The notes: generated by a model not told the origin, from the sequence alone. 64,000 nucleotides of DNA from Lethocerus indicus (GCA_019843655.1 JACDQD010000001.1:48294443-48358442), one strand, 5' to 3'. Positions 10,261-23,870 are shown, counted from the stretch's first letter. Numbers and translations: made by a program.

Positions 10261-13200
10261 ACGGAAAACAACATTAATAAATTACAGGGGACGAACCGAC
10301 ATTTTTTTTTTAGTTGTCAGTTTTCGGTCTAACGCCGATTATAATTTCATGGGTCGTCTTGTAGCAATGGGGTTCAAATTCTAAGCGGACGGGTGCTGGG
10401 ATATTAATAGGGGGTGTCGGTCACGTATCCCAATCCGAACGGACAATTGCTAATACGACGCCACTCCTATATCGATTGCCCCTCAATGTAAATATTTGGG
10501 GCCTAGGTGGTACCGGTTTTGGGCGCTCTTCAATCGACCGCCCTTTAATCTCCAGTCGCCAAACTTAAGAATAAATATCCCCTGTCCGTTGTTAAAGCTC
10601 CTAGATCGGAGTAATAACCCCACTGTTGGGGTTATACACTTTGTTATACAAAAAGTGTACTAATTACTTCGACGCTTCGCCTAAAAACTCGAGGCCCCAG
10701 TTTTTCGGTGTTTATCGAAACTCCCATTTTTCCCTACTTTCAGTTTGCAATATTCGGCGCTTTGCAATTGACATTCCCATAGGTAACTTCGTTATAAGTA
10801 ACAATGAGGAGGGAGAAACTACCTGGTGGGGGAGCATTTGATTTGCGAGAGGGTACATAAATGAACGATAGTTCATAGGTGAATATTCATCATAGGTGTA
10901 CAGTATTGACAGGATTCAAGAATCCGGAAAAAGGCTAGTTCCATATCTGCTTATACTTGTTATAATCTTAATATTGTTTTCTATACGACACCGTTAGGTC
11001 AGTTGAGCCACTGACAGTAGTGGCTGAATGTAGTGTAAGGAAATGCGATTACGATCCTCTCACCGTCTTAAAACAATTCCTACAGTGAAACGTTAGGACG
11101 TTCCGAAGCGAAGGAAGGAAGAAAAAAAATTGATTCGGGCGTACGCTATTGGGCCGTGGGCCGCAACTCAAACTCCCGTCTATAAAGAACAGTCTCTCCC
11201 CGAATTACGCAGCCCATTATCTGGAAAACCTCTTTCGCTCCCCTGTTTTCTCCGGCGTCGTTATTTTCTCCGGGCCGGCCTCTTTTTTTTCCTCCTTTTA
11301 TTATTTATTATTCTCAATTCTCCCCCACCCGCCGGGAAATCCCCTTTTCCTTTAAATCCGGCGGCGTGGTACAGTGGCGGGCCGAGCCTCTTCAATTCGG
11401 CGAACGGCCGCCACTTGGTGCCTGCATCGGGACACTCCATCCGCCGTACCTCACAACACCCCTTCAGAACACAAATTGACTCCAATAAGCAGTCGGGCAT
11501 ATCGTTTCGTCCGTCCTCGGGAAACGGCGGAACTTCGCGGCCATAACCTGGAAATTGAATTTGAGACGGGAAAAAAGGCGTTAAATAATGTAGTTATAAT
11601 TTAGCCAAATATACGAAACGTTAAAACCGCTAATTAATTCTATACGAATGCGATCGCACGTTGTAAACACTGTATCACTGTATTGTGCATCGTTAGGCCG
11701 CTGTCGGATGTATAAAGCGGTATTGCCTCCGTACCGGCGCTGTTGTACCTCCTGGGAATATTTTATAGGGCGACGACGCGCGTCCCTAATTGCGGCGGAG
11801 CTCGGATTTACAAGGGCGGCGCGTAATAAAGGAAACCGTAATACGAGAAATGACTCGGGATGGAGAAAAAAAAGGAGAATAGGGGAGGGGTAAAATAAAA
11901 AATAACGGGAGTTGGGTGGCGCCTCCACCTCCCGCCCCCTATTAAATATAGACCTGGGGTAGGGCTCACCGTATTGATGGGCCCCATCGCCCACGGAGAT
12001 CAAACTAATCCGTTAACGCGTTAAAAATTGGCCTTACCGCGTTAAATCCGGATTGTGTGTGATGGCGGTGGTGGCGGGGGGGGGGGGCGCTCGAAGAGAA
12101 ATTGCCACTCACCCTCCCCTCGTTGTTAACAATTACCGTTCCCCGCTTATATTTTATATATAGACGGACTGATGGACTGTCCCGGCCGACGTTACACTTT
12201 TCTTAATGCAAAGGGACTTAAGGCACGGCCAATAGATCGGAGCTATTATTTACGAACAAATTATCATTTTAGTTGCGTATCAATTAGAATTGAGTTGCAA
12301 CAATAAAAATTGTTAACTGCATAATGTTTCTAACCGTTCCGATTTGAAAGCCCAGTCGTATACAGGGCCGATTGTTAATTATTGCCAGCCGTTAATGAAA
12401 GTTGTGCACTTGTACAGACGGATCAAAACAATCAGTGCCCATCTGGACATTTAAAACAATAGCCACAAAACAATAAGTATAACTCGCAATTAAAGAAGTC
12501 ATCTCGGTTTCTTTTTTTTTAGTTAGTGGCGACCTTAGCTACAAAGTAGTATTATTACCTCGATATTTTTAACGATATCGGTGTGTACTTTTTATCGCTT
12601 TTATCATTTTACCGTATCTATTTTGTCGCGAGAGAAAATCGTCGACAATTTTATTTTCACGGAAATATATAGAATATTACAATTTTTCGTCGCCCCTTAT
12701 CCTTACAAAACGGATGAAGAGTTCTTACGACCGATCGAATCCGTATTTGATTTTAGGCGGAACGGGCGGGGACGAGCGCTCTTTTGAACGAAAACTCCCC
12801 CCTTTCTCAATCTTAGCGTTTTGATTTCCGATTGGAAATATCCGCGATTCGGCGTTTCCTTTTATTCCCTTTTTTTAACGGCGCGGGGGCGGTTCGGGCT
12901 TAATAAATAACCGGGCATACGTCGGCCTCCCCCCCTCCCCCAATTTATGGCGTCCGGTCTTCGGTGGAACCCAACAAAATATCGCTCCGGAAATTATCCG
13001 TTAGGATCGAAACAATTACCGCTCGTTATTTTATTCTCCCCATTTTCCCAGGACTCCTCCAGTGCCTAGCACGCCCGCCCCAACAGCCGGGACGGCTACC
13101 GAGGATCGGTTACCCGGGCGGCTATAATGAATGGAACCGAATTAATATCGCTCCAGAAATTAGCCGCGGAATTAATCACCTCGCCGACGGGCTTACTGTC

Positions 13201-13399
13201 GGTAGTAATTCTGCGAGGGCCCACATATCCGCCGGCTGTCCGGACCACCCGCGATATACAACTACATATTCTGTAGAATACTCCCCGGGCGTTTCAGACC
13301 CACTTCGGGATCGATTCAAATTTGCGGCTTGGCTGTCTTCGGACCGCACGTAGACGAGAAACCGACTCCCTCCTCCCCTCAAATATTCCCCATTCTATA
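10261..13399. other. Intergenic DNA, no gene recognised
   Basis: No identifiable gene. A G run of about 12 lies near 12077-12088. A direct repeat of about 35 bases with several mismatches (ATATCGCTCC-GAAATTA core) occurs at 12966 and 13133, 167 bases apart; it falls in a 129-codon open frame with no family resemblance. Confidence 0.5.
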
Positions 13400-14240
13400 A
13401 ATGCCGACGCTTAAAATTCGATAGTGAAAAGCAAGCGCGTATCAGTTATTCGTTGCGAAGAAATGAAATTGTTGTTTCTGAAATATCTGGAGACAGTAGA
13501 CATCCGCAATTTTAGAATTCGGTCCGTTGATGAAAAATAAAAAATATTTATACGGACGACTCCGTATTATTTTGTCATTTCTACGATAAATAATTATTAA
13601 GACAGCGATTATTTTACCTGTCTATTAGTTTTTGGTGTTCTCGCTACTAACAACTATAATAAAAAGAACAGAAGAAACGATAAACAGTAATTTTTATAAC
13701 AAATTTAAATCGAATTTTTAAATTTACGCCGAGAATGCGATACATCTTGCGAATAAATTTACTGCACGCAATAAATTTTGTACATGAAAGTAAAAAATAT
13801 TTATGAACGTAGTGAATTATTTAGTATTTAACAATTTTTTCGATATTATTTTTCAATTTGAGTTTTTTTCGTTCGAAATTAAAATTTGTAGCTAATAAAA
13901 GAAAAATTTAATTTCTTGCACGTCGGTTATTTTCGTTTTTTAACTATACCGAATGTAAGTTTTCGTTAAAGTAATGTCGATAAAATATGAGTACATAATA
14001 ACTTATTGTTAGTAACTCGAGAGATAATTTGAAAATGAATTGCGACAAGAGAGTTTCAAAGAAATATGCGAATATTTTTTTCTAATACCTTTACCTGTAC
14101 CTTTTCTGGTACAGACGTTTATGGAAGAAATACCTACAGACACTGCCGGAACTTTTTTTTAGTAACCTATCGGAAGTTCGTAATATGTTATCCAATTTTT
14201 CCAAAACCGCAACTTAGAATATGGTTCTTGAAACGGTTTT
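13400..14240. other. AT-rich, CpG-poor island
   Basis: Base composition switches abruptly from GC-rich flanks to AT-rich DNA full of TTTTT and AAATA tracts, with no gene. A perfect short palindrome, TGTACC facing GGTACA, lies at about 14096-14113. Confidence 0.55.
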
Positions 14241-14294
14241 CTTAGAAATTCATTTGTCGCATTCACACTCATAGTTTACTGTGTAATATTATTT

Positions 14295-14315
14295 GTTGCC
14301 AACGCTGTTGGCAAC
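14295..14315. repeat. Short perfect hairpin
   Basis: GTTGCCAAC, a three-base loop GCT, then GTTGGCAAC: nine-base perfect arms. Confidence 0.8.
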
Positions 14316-17053
14316 TGGTTAATCTAGTATCGGAATAATACATTACAAGGTGCGATACAGCGAGATTTATATGTGACTCGGCTCGAAGCCGCGTTGTGCC
14401 TACGATAAGGCCTCTCGCTTCTCGGCTGCCGACGCGGCAATGCACAAACGGACCTTGAGAAGAATACATTATTAATTGACGGGGAATAAATTATCATTAT
14501 TCAGGGCCTTATTAATAGCTGGGTACCGGTAGATGATCCTTTTTCCCCACTGTTTTATTGTCGCAACTGTAACAAAAATACAACGAGCGACATTGACGTT
14601 CAAGCGGCGCCAACAACGAGTAGGCAAGAATTGAGGAGGAACCGACTGGGTTTTCCCCCTTTTTTATTTTTATTACATTTGTTTGCACATTACAGATCAC
14701 GTGGTCACTTCCTTTTCAGGAGTCTGTAAGGAGCGAACAACAAAGTTAAGCAACTCGATTGACCTTCCGGCGACTAAATAAGAGACGAGGAAATTAGGCG
14801 TTAGCCCTGGGCGTAATTAGAGCTCGGAAGTTCTCACCTTAGGACCACCTTACTCGCCCTAATAAACCCAACCGGAAAAAATATGGTCCAGGAAATTACC
14901 AATTACTCCGGCAATAATTATCCGATTTTGGATCTTCCGGGCTAAGTAGGTAAACGAGCTGACGCCATATACACCGACTAGTCCTTGAAAAAAAAGCAGG
15001 CTTTTCCCACCGATCGGAATCACTATAAATACGGTGTATCTCCACTTTTGTTTGTATTAAAGATTTAAACGAAAATTTAAAAATTCGCTACACGCTAAAA
15101 GTATACGGACGAAGCGTTTCCATTAACATAACAAGTTCGGTTTATACGGTTTTTCTAAAAATCCGCGTAACTAAATATAAAAGGCTATACATACGTAATG
15201 GAGAACATAAAATGACTATTTCCGACTTTCGAGCGAAATCACCTTGTTTCGCCAAGTTCAGTTTAACTAGCCGCAATAAAGAATAGCGAAAACTTTGGAC
15301 TTCAAACGCGCCTTATTTTTAAACTTCCGTCTCGATTTTAACGCTCCGACGTTACAGTTTGTAAAGCGTTTATTTTCGGAGCGCATCCGGAGTCCGCGCT
15401 GGCGTTAGCCGGCTTTTTTTGGAACCCGACCAAATCTGAAATATTTGCGCGCGCCGACCTCTGACAGACCGAACGAACGTCGAAATATGAATATCGGAAA
15501 AAATATTCGACGGGACGGGGGAGGGAAATTTAAATTTTATTTGCGCCCCGGAGCGGGACGGCTATTGTCAGCAAATCTCCTTTTATTTCGCCCCCGACAA
15601 AAGTTTCGAAAATCCTGCCCGCGAAACTCGTTCGACCGGGATTGGGGACAGTAGGAGCGAGCCAATAACACGTCGCAAAAACCACCCATATCTTTCGTAC
15701 TATTTTCGCGCTAGCGCCGTATATTATCTCACTGGTTTATTAATCGTCTCTCGAATCGATTCCCGCATATAACAACCTTCACGAAATTGTAGAATTTCGT
15801 CCTACGGAAAATAAACGGTTTTCCCTCTTCGGGTCGGTATCTGTGAAAGTTCTGCTCTCAATACAGACCGAAACGGACTCGCGACCACCCCCCGCCCCTC
15901 TGCCGTTCGTCCGGTAGAAATTCGGAAAGGGAAAAGGAGCCGGGGCTTAGGTCCAATTAATGATATAAGGTAATTACTGGGGCGCATAGAGAAAGTTATT
16001 TATCGGGCGGGAGTGGGCGCGTCGGGGATTACATCTGGGGATTAGATGGGGTCCCCGTGGGTCCTATTCCCACTCCCCCACGCAACTGATAACCGGCCGA
16101 GGCCACAAATTGTCGATTTTTTTTCTGTCCGAGTTTTAACGCCGGCGGGTGGAGGGTTCAATTATGCGCTGTTAGGCTCCGCGCTTCCGGACCTTTCCCC
16201 GGAACGGGTCCAATGTCAGCCCAAATATTGTAATAGATAACCAGTACCGTTTCGCGCGACGAATCACGTTTTTAATTCCAGGTTTAGACCGACAATTAGC
16301 GGATTTCCGATACAAAATTCTTCCGTTCCATCACTCCGATACCTCGATTCGATGAGTCTCCTCGCGTCCTCAAGAGGAAATGGTCGCGTCATTTCCCCAC
16401 CATCTTTTGAGGATTCTCCCTCAAAAGTACACCACCGCTTGCACGATCGCTCTGTCGCCAAATATAATTTTCTGAATTTTAGTCCCGCCTTGAAAGAAAA
16501 AGAAAATAAAAGTTAAGGGGTTAAATCGGAAAGGTCGAATCGATCGACGCGAAAGTATTTCGATAGCGAAAAGTGGGAGTTATGAGAAAATATCCGAGCG
16601 TAGACGGATGGTCGCGAAAAGAATAAACTTTAACCGCGCCGTTCTCGTTTATTCGAAACCGGGCTCATTTTTGTTCACCCTCGTATACTGTGGCCCCAGA
16701 AACCGGCCACCGACTAAGGAATAAAGAAATTCGAAAGGAAAACTGTATATCTTTCCGCGGACAAATCTTTTGCCGGCGGTCGGGGATCGAACTTGGAGCA
16801 CCCTCGAAGCACAAAGAATCGTAAAGGAGGAGGGAAAAAAATACCGGGAAACCGAAGAAAGAAAGAATTAGCCTCCGGTCTTACAAAGTAAAAGCAAACT
16901 TATATATTCGACCTCTCCTCAGCTTCTTAAGGAAATATAGAAATGTATGGCTTCGCCGTCCCAGGTTCATTTTTTATCCGATATTCTGGATATCGTCGTT
17001 GAATGGAAAAACGATGAAGCTTATAGTCCACAAAATCCAGTGCCTAGTTGAAT

Positions 17054-17056
<3 letters not shown>
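14316..17056. other. Intergenic DNA, no gene recognised
   Basis: Short frames only. The stretch alternates between GC-rich and AT-rich patches. No transposon protein or RNA gene was seen. Confidence 0.5.

Positions 17057-17107
<51 letters not shown>
17057..17107. repeat. (TA)n microsatellite
   Basis: Uninterrupted TA array of about 25 units. Confidence 0.99.
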
Positions 17108-17109
<2 letters not shown>

Positions 17110-18190
17110 CTGATATTTACGCATTTGAAGTAAATAGAGTATTTGTAAGTGCTCCGACGATAAGAACGCTACACGCGTATTTTGTTAACTTCGAATATCG
17201 TTGTTATTTGAACAATCGAAATAGCAACCCGGCCGGGGGGAGCGGAGAAGCTCGAAGACGAAAAGCCGAGGGGAAACGTTGCCGCGGCAACCAAAACGGT
17301 ACCACCGAGAGTGGGGGTGGTGGTGGGGTGGGAGGGGGATTGAAATGTCAAATGTTTTTATACACTTTTCTAGTAGTTGAAAAAATACTGTAAAACCGTG
17401 GAACCTAGGAGATAAATAAAGTTAAATTCGGCGGGCGAGAAGTTTCGACCGAAACAGTGGTAGGCGGCGGAAGTGGCTCTCGAAAACTTTATTTCGAACC
17501 TTCTTATATCTTTTTGGGGTTGGCCGTGCACCGCCCCCGCCCTTTTTTTATTCGAGAAGTTTTTTCCCGGCCGGGGTCAGTCCCGATTCCGACCGAAAAT
17601 CCTTTCGCGGATTTTATGGACTCGGTTCGAAAACCTTATGCGGGTTCCGAGAGGGAGAGAGTCGGGACTTTTATTTTCTATTTCTTTCTTTTTCCTTTTT
17701 CTTTTTTTAAAGAAATTATAGGGCATCTCTTCAATTCCTCTCCTCCCTCCTATTTCCCCTTATTTTCCGAGGCCCGGACGTCGAAATCCGGTCTGTAGGT
17801 TCGACTTCCGTTCCGAACTGTTTAGTTTTACGCCCAGCCTCACGGCACTACAAAAGTCAATCGCAAATATCGGTACCGATCCCGGTGGTTGTTTCAGACG
17901 ATTTTCGGTATTTTAACTAATTTATTAAACGCCGCTCTTCGGACTGAATTCGTCAAATCGGGAATTTATTCCAGAACCCGATTAATGACATTCCTCCGCA
18001 AAATTAATAGGCAGCGATAAAACACGACGGGTCGTTTATTCGTTTTCAAATTTCAGTCAAAGTCTTCTGTACCGATAAACAAAAGTCGGCATTTAAGGTA
18101 TTCGGGTGGTTCGGAATCCAATCGCTAGAGTACGATTTTCCGTGACCGATGGCCGGTATTCGAGTATTGAAACCGGTCTATATTAAGGCC
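17108..18190. other. Intergenic DNA, no gene recognised
   Basis: A GGT/GGGGT-rich patch lies at 17311-17340 and a T-rich pyrimidine tract near 17680-17710. No gene was found. Confidence 0.5.
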
Positions 18191-18194
18191 CGAA

Positions 18195-18300
18195 ATAAAC
18201 TTCCATATATATTTCCCTCGCGTCGGCACGAGTGGTAAAAAAAATGGGAACGGTTTTTGTAATTTTCCTACTGAAATTCGAAGGGCGTCATTTCGGCGGT
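18195..18300 (-). repeat. Unnamed dispersed repeat, copy 4
   Basis: Reverse copy with TATATATTTCCCTCG, GTCGGCACGAGTGGTAA, AACGGTTTTTGTAATTTTCC and TGAAATTCGAAGGGCGTCAT. Confidence 0.65.
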
Positions 18301-18913
18301 TGCCGGAAATCTAGCGTTAGGACGGTTCGGCATCTCTCTCCCTACGCGGAGATTAAAATGCGATGACTGGCGAGTATAATAACATTTCTCGAATTTCATT
18401 GTCTGTAGGAGCAGTCTCTCGCATTGTTGTCGGGGCTTTAAAAATTAGTTGCGGATTAAAAGAAAACAGCCGTCGGGATGGGGAGGTGCCAGGGGCGTCC
18501 CCTCACTTGGCTTGTTATTCGTTCCGATGAATCATCTCTTATATAAAGCATCTGGCGCCCCCGAATGCACTGCCGGGCCGCCGCTCGGAGGTCACGTTTC
18601 GGGAGAAAACAGAACCAATTAAAGACTTAATAAAACTGATAATCTCTTTATAACGAGGGTAAAATATCGGCAATAAGAGCGGGCAAGAAGCTGTCAGATA
18701 CGCGTGCACGACGACTACGCACCCTACGCCAGTCTATAGAGGACTAATTTATTTCAATATTAATTGTTGTTAAAAGTAATTGGGACCCCGTAATGGCGTG
18801 CATAAAAGGGGAATGAGAATTGTTACCGCCGATGATTTTAAAGAGACATCGGAATGGAGGAGGCGAGAAATTATTAATTTTTTTATGTACGATCTACTAA
18901 ACCGCGGTAAATG
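18301..18913. other. Intergenic DNA, no gene recognised
   Basis: No coding or RNA feature could be supported. Confidence 0.5.
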
Positions 18914-19437
18914 TACAGAGGGGTCCAAATAAAAATGTATCCACTATTTAACAGTCCATAACTTGCAAACTAATTGACGGAGTTGTCTCATTTTTGGTGA
19001 AAGTGTAGCTTAAAGTCCAACTTAAAGATATCACTGTAGGTGTTCGAAATGGTCACCATTAACATCCAGACAGAAACGATGCCGGCGAACTGTAGCACCA
19101 ACTACTGACTGCAATTGGATATTGGCTCTGTTTGATACTCATTGCGCCATTGCCGTTGAACCTCATTAATGTTTTCTTACTTCAAAACTGACTTCCTTTC
19201 ATCTAATGTAAGCCGTGCGCCAGCCGCGTTTACTCGAGTAACAAGGTACAACTGACAACAAAACACTGACTATCTGGCGACTTTCATCTGACAAAACAAA
19301 ACAACGCAATACAACGCTTGTATGGCGATTGCCCGAACTACAAAATATAACACTACCAAAATGAGACAACTCCGTCCAATTAGTTTGCAAGTTATGGACT
19401 TTTAAACAGTGGATACATTTTTTTGGACCCCTCTGTA
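18914..19437 (-). mobile_element. Tc1/mariner-superfamily deletion derivative with long inverted ends
   Basis: The left end, 18916 to about 19000, begins CAGAGGGGTCCAAATAAAAA. It is mirrored by 19354-19435, which ends GGACCCCTCTG. The arms are about 80 bases with few mismatches, and both flanks carry the dinucleotide TA. About 350 bases of interior hold the two ends of a transposase frame on the minus strand with the middle missing. This is a non-autonomous copy about 0.52 kb long. Confidence 0.9.
19031..19212 (-). pseudogene. Transposase N- and C-terminal remnants fused by internal deletion
   Basis: On the minus strand the reading begins LTLDERKSVLK (from about 19212) and, after an in-frame stop, continues ENINEVQRQWRNEYQTEPIS, an N-terminal helix-turn-helix region of the IS630/Tc1-type transposases common in insects. 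After another frame change it reads ATVRRHRFCLDVNGDHFEHL and stops at 19031. That is the characteristic C terminus of the same family, ending HFEHL. The whole catalytic DDE core between these ends is missing, so the protein is dead and the internal deletion is direct. Assignment rests on recalled family resemblance, not on a search. Confidence 0.75.
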
Positions 19438-19439
19438 TT

Positions 19440-20105
19440 TTACAACGTTGTTAGAAGCACGGTGAGTTATCCTTTCACGCGCCTCATTTCGGTAGACGGT
19501 CTAATAAAACTCTTTCCTTTTTCGGCGATGTAGGGGGTAAGCCCTTATATCTGGCTAGTTTACGAGAAATGACGTAAACAAAATTGTGTGCAGCCCGAAA
19601 TTAGAGTTGTCAGGAAGGGGACCGCTCGAGCTACCGCTAGCGAAAGTGGAACGGTATCGAAAGTGGGTCCGGGGTTAAGGGGGCTCTCGATTGGCAAATT
19701 TGCTCAGACGGCCCGATAGCCCAGAGGCCCGCGATACGGACTGTCTTATGTCTGAATAATTTATATCGCGACGGCGATAAGGAGGACATTTAAGGGAAAT
19801 GAAACAAAAAATAGAACACGGAAACAATAATTTCGAGTTCGGAATGCCCGTTTTCCCGGCGAGCAGCCGAAACCGGTCTAGCAAAAGCCCTTCGAAAAGA
19901 TCTTCGGGCCGAACGGACGGGGGTGTCGAGTATATATAAATATCCCGGTGATATATCTTTCCTCCCTTCGTGTATATATTTTTGGGTTCAAAGAACAATC
20001 ACCAATTTCGGATATAGTGTTATAACGGTTGATAAACGATTTAGCCTTACCTTGCTTCTCCCAAACGATAATTCGACACACGAATTTGTTTGTTCGGTAC
20101 AGCAT
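19440..20105. other. Intergenic DNA with a retroelement-head motif
   Basis: No gene seen. At 19858-19884 the sequence GCGAGCAGCCGAAACCGG followed by TCTAGC matches the minus-strand start motif of the 10.1 kb foldback. In frame it would read SSRNRSSKSPSKRSSG. Confidence 0.5.
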
Positions 20106-20107
20106 TA

Positions 20108-20285
20108 TCAGATAAGTCGAAAAGACGCACTGTTTTACCACTTGTACCGACTTTCATTTAACGAGGAAAGGATATAAGTTTATTTATTTTAAAGTTTTGC
20201 GAGTTTGAAATTCTCTACGCGGTATATCTTCCTCTACGGTAGGCGTCACACTTATGAAACTTCCTTAAACCCAGTTTTAATAGAG
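20108..20285 (+). repeat. Unnamed dispersed repeat, copy 5
   Basis: Near-complete right part: ACCACTTGTACCGACTTTCA, TTTAACGAGG, TTTGAAATTCTCTACGCGGT, and the tail AAACCCAGTTTTAATA. Confidence 0.7.
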
Positions 20286-22874
20286 TTAGTGTTTTAATAT
20301 GGCCAGGCTGTATTGCCGGCGATGAAATTATATCTGGCCGTAAATAAATTTCGGTGTTCCGACTATATTTCGTTGTTTGTTTTGTGGGCGGCCAACTGCA
20401 CTGTTCGGGAGCGGAGAAATGTTTAATTATAGACGGTAGCCGGCCAGAGATGACTCATCGGACGCTTCAATATCCGGGAGCGTGCCAACCCGGGGGGTCG
20501 GCAAACTTTATCTGTTAACCCGACCAGCCGGGACACAGATATTATATTATAGCGTATGTAAAGCCGGTACGATAAGACGCGCATAGCGCTAGGCGGCGAT
20601 TAATCGCGCCGAATTTATACAACGCTCGGAGAGACCACCGGCCACCATAAGGTTCTTGACCGGCGACCGTACATCAGTATTTACAAAAACGCTCTTCGAG
20701 TATTTAAAGCAAACATTTTTAACGGGGCGAAACGGGCGAAAACCCCTTCCAACGGAGCCAAAGTCGCTGTTCGGGCGGTCTCAAAACACGGGAAAAATTC
20801 GACCCCCGCCAACCGAGGTCCCACAACAACATTACGCGATCCTACCAGATAGTGATAATACAAAAATATTTATTATAATTTAAAAAATGGCTTAATTTAT
20901 CCAATATTTATTGAACTAACCACAATTCCCCATACAATACCAAATAAAACCTTACGAAATATACATTTTTATTAATCATTTTTCGTCGGGATGAAATAAG
21001 GAACCACAGAATATCCACCGAGCAATTGGTTAATCTAATCGATACAAAATTCCCGGAATTAGAAGAATGTCTCTTGTCGGTTTTATCGTTTTCAGCACGG
21101 CGAGTAATAAATCTTACTTCTTTTACTGCGTGTTCAAATAACGAAAATTCGGCCTTCGGATTTCCTCAAGGTACCAAATAGGGTATTAATTCTAGCGAAT
21201 ATAACCCGTCTTTTTTTAATTCAAAGAGAGGCTTTCGGATTTGACCAAAAACCTGGTTTAAAAGCAATTGTTATAGCGGCCTAGAAGCGATTTTTAATTT
21301 AACGAACCGAATTTCGCTTCAATTGCAAATTTGAATTGATTATAAAAGAGAGAAGCTCCGTTTATAATAGAAGTTATTATTTCGCGCAGTGTTGAACTAA
21401 ACCGCGGCTATTTATTTTAGAATATTTTTACATACATTTTGTGGATAATAAACTGCGAGAAAAACTGAAAATGAAGAGCACCGAAATAAAATATTCACAA
21501 GGACCCGGGGCACTTGTGTATAAACTGGAAGCCGCCCCGACTCTATTTAATGGCGTTCGGGAACCGGACGGAAAAATTGAAACGAGCGGCGAAATTATAT
21601 TTAAATTGCGTTTTATTTTTATGAAAATGAACTAGATTTTCCGGCGGCCGCTCTTCATCGGTGGCCTTCTAAATTTTATCGAACATTTTCGCCGCTGTCA
21701 GTACAACAGTGACGGTTCCGGAAAATGTTGAAGTCGCTTAAATATATGTTTTTCGGCACTTATTAATTTTCACAAATTGTTAATATCGCAAACAGTACAT
21801 TTTCTTTAAATTGCAATTATATTAGGATGTTTGTCTCCCCGTTAGTAAGTTTTAAATTTATTTCATTATATGTATGTATGTTTACGAAAATATCAAACGC
21901 GTAGAATATTATAGATAAAAAGGAAACAGAAAAGTTAATAACTTGAATGCCTTATAATAACGCCAGGATGGTTTATTAATGAAACAAACGGCGTTAATAT
22001 AAGGGCAGTGACATTAATAAAGGGTTCCGAAATCCCGCTAAGATACCGGCAGCTGTTCCCATCGCGGCTCTCGGCCGTTCTTCAATAACATAATAACAGA
22101 GTGCTACTGGCTTCGTGGCCGGACGGTAAAAAGCGCTCAATTTCGGTCCCAAAAACCCTCCGTATCAAATTTCGGTAGCCTTCACTGCATTAACTGTAGA
22201 TTTAACGGTGAGAAAACAGGCGCGATACTGCCATCTATCAAATTCGCACGTTTCCCATTCTTTTTTGTTTCGTTTATTTATTTTTTCTTTATACATTCAG
22301 CTGTTATAGGTACAGATATATGTACAGTGATGTCGGTTTCGTGTCGACCCGGTTGGCATGAGAAAAGAAGTGGCACCCAGCGGTGGCCTTAAGAAAGTCT
22401 CTTGGTCAGCGGCGGGGTTAATGGGCGGATAAAGGAGGCCGAACGAGTGGATTAGGATGAGGAGAACGACGGGAATGGAATTTGAGGAATCGTGATTTTG
22501 CGACTTCGTCGACTGTCGGTATGTTAAGCGCATTGTGGATTGTTCGCTACAACGGCCGTACCACGTTGAAAGCACCGGTCCTCCTCTGTTTTCTAGGCGA
22601 CCGAAACGAATTCGGTTACAAATATATCGAATAGTATAACTTGTTGGCCTATTATATATTATATTGGCCCATATTATATATACTCAAGTACATAACGAAA
22701 AATAATTAAAAAAGCAGTTTGAATATAGTTCTAATCAACTGCCGCAGCGTATATATTACTATTACTATTTTTATTACCTTTGGCTCGGGGTAGGGAGTGC
22801 TGGTAATTGGAAACCCAAAAAGGGTGTAGTGGATAACGCGAGGGCGCTATTCTATTTGTCGGTGCGTCATTATA
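20286..22874. other. Intergenic DNA, no gene recognised
   Basis: AT-rich from about 20870 to 22330. Overlapping short frames near 20656-20883 and 22297-22575 show no family resemblance. No RNA gene was found. Confidence 0.5.
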
Positions 22875-22924
22875 ATGGGGGAACCCCTCTCTTTCTCTCT
22901 CTCCCACTCTCTCTTTCTCTCTCC
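22875..22924. repeat. (TC)n-rich low-complexity tract
   Basis: Interrupted CT/TC dinucleotides with a few CCC and TTT breaks. Confidence 0.85.
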
Positions 22925-23870
22925 TCACCCGTCTTCGATTATTTACCGGCCTAATTGTAAAGTTACGAGTTCAATTAGCCCTGTACGCCGCTCGCTATTA
23001 ATTGGCGCCGCTAATTGGGCAGTCCGAACGATATCAAAATCGAATATGGAAATCCGGCCGTTTCTGCCGGCGGTACAGTTTTAGGCGGCCGAGGCGGCGT
23101 AAGTTGTCGAACCAAGTTGGCGAACAACATTTAACACCGTCCAGCACGAACCGGTCGTAATCGTTTATTAACAATTAAATATTCGCCCTTTTCCCTCTAG
23201 GATTCGTTCGAAACCGAATACGGCCCGTTTGTCCGTTCCGACATAACAGTTACGGAATAGCATCGCGCGGAAATTTGTTCCGAAAGTGCTTTAACCCCTC
23301 GGGTACGGATTTATTTTATACCTTCTGTAGAGATAATAGATCTCGTGTAATATTCATTTTCCGTAGCGATATACGTACGGAATTTCTTCTATGAAACCGA
23401 AATAAAAAAATGAAAAAACGAGATATAAACAAGAATCGAGTTAGGTACTAATAATTTAATTTTTCATTTTCACAAAAAATTATTCATCGGGTCGTTGGAG
23501 GTCGCTTAAATTGAATCTTCGGCTATGAAGTATATTTTCGCTTTCTGACACGGCGGGACGGCGTATCGGAAAATGAAAATAAAAAATGCGGAACTAACAT
23601 TATTCGTCGCTGCCGAATCGGAACAGGGTTCACTCGCCTTGCGTACGATCTCTAGGGATACCCGGGTACTGGCACTCACCGGGAGGGCATGAAGGTGGGG
23701 GTATGGGCGAGGAGCGGTAGGGACGGTTTCGAGGGTGGAAGTAGCCGGCGGGGCAATTTTATCCGCCGAGTGAATCGGAGCCGGGCCCCCGATCGCGGCC
23801 CCGATTTATGACTGCAGCCGTGGACGAGACTCGCGGGACCGATATCCGCCGCGCATTTCCCTCTTATACC
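22925..23870. other. Intergenic DNA, no gene recognised
   Basis: A cluster of TAATTG and CAATTA cores lies at 22940-23020 in GC-rich DNA. It is possibly regulatory but unproven. No gene. Confidence 0.35.
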
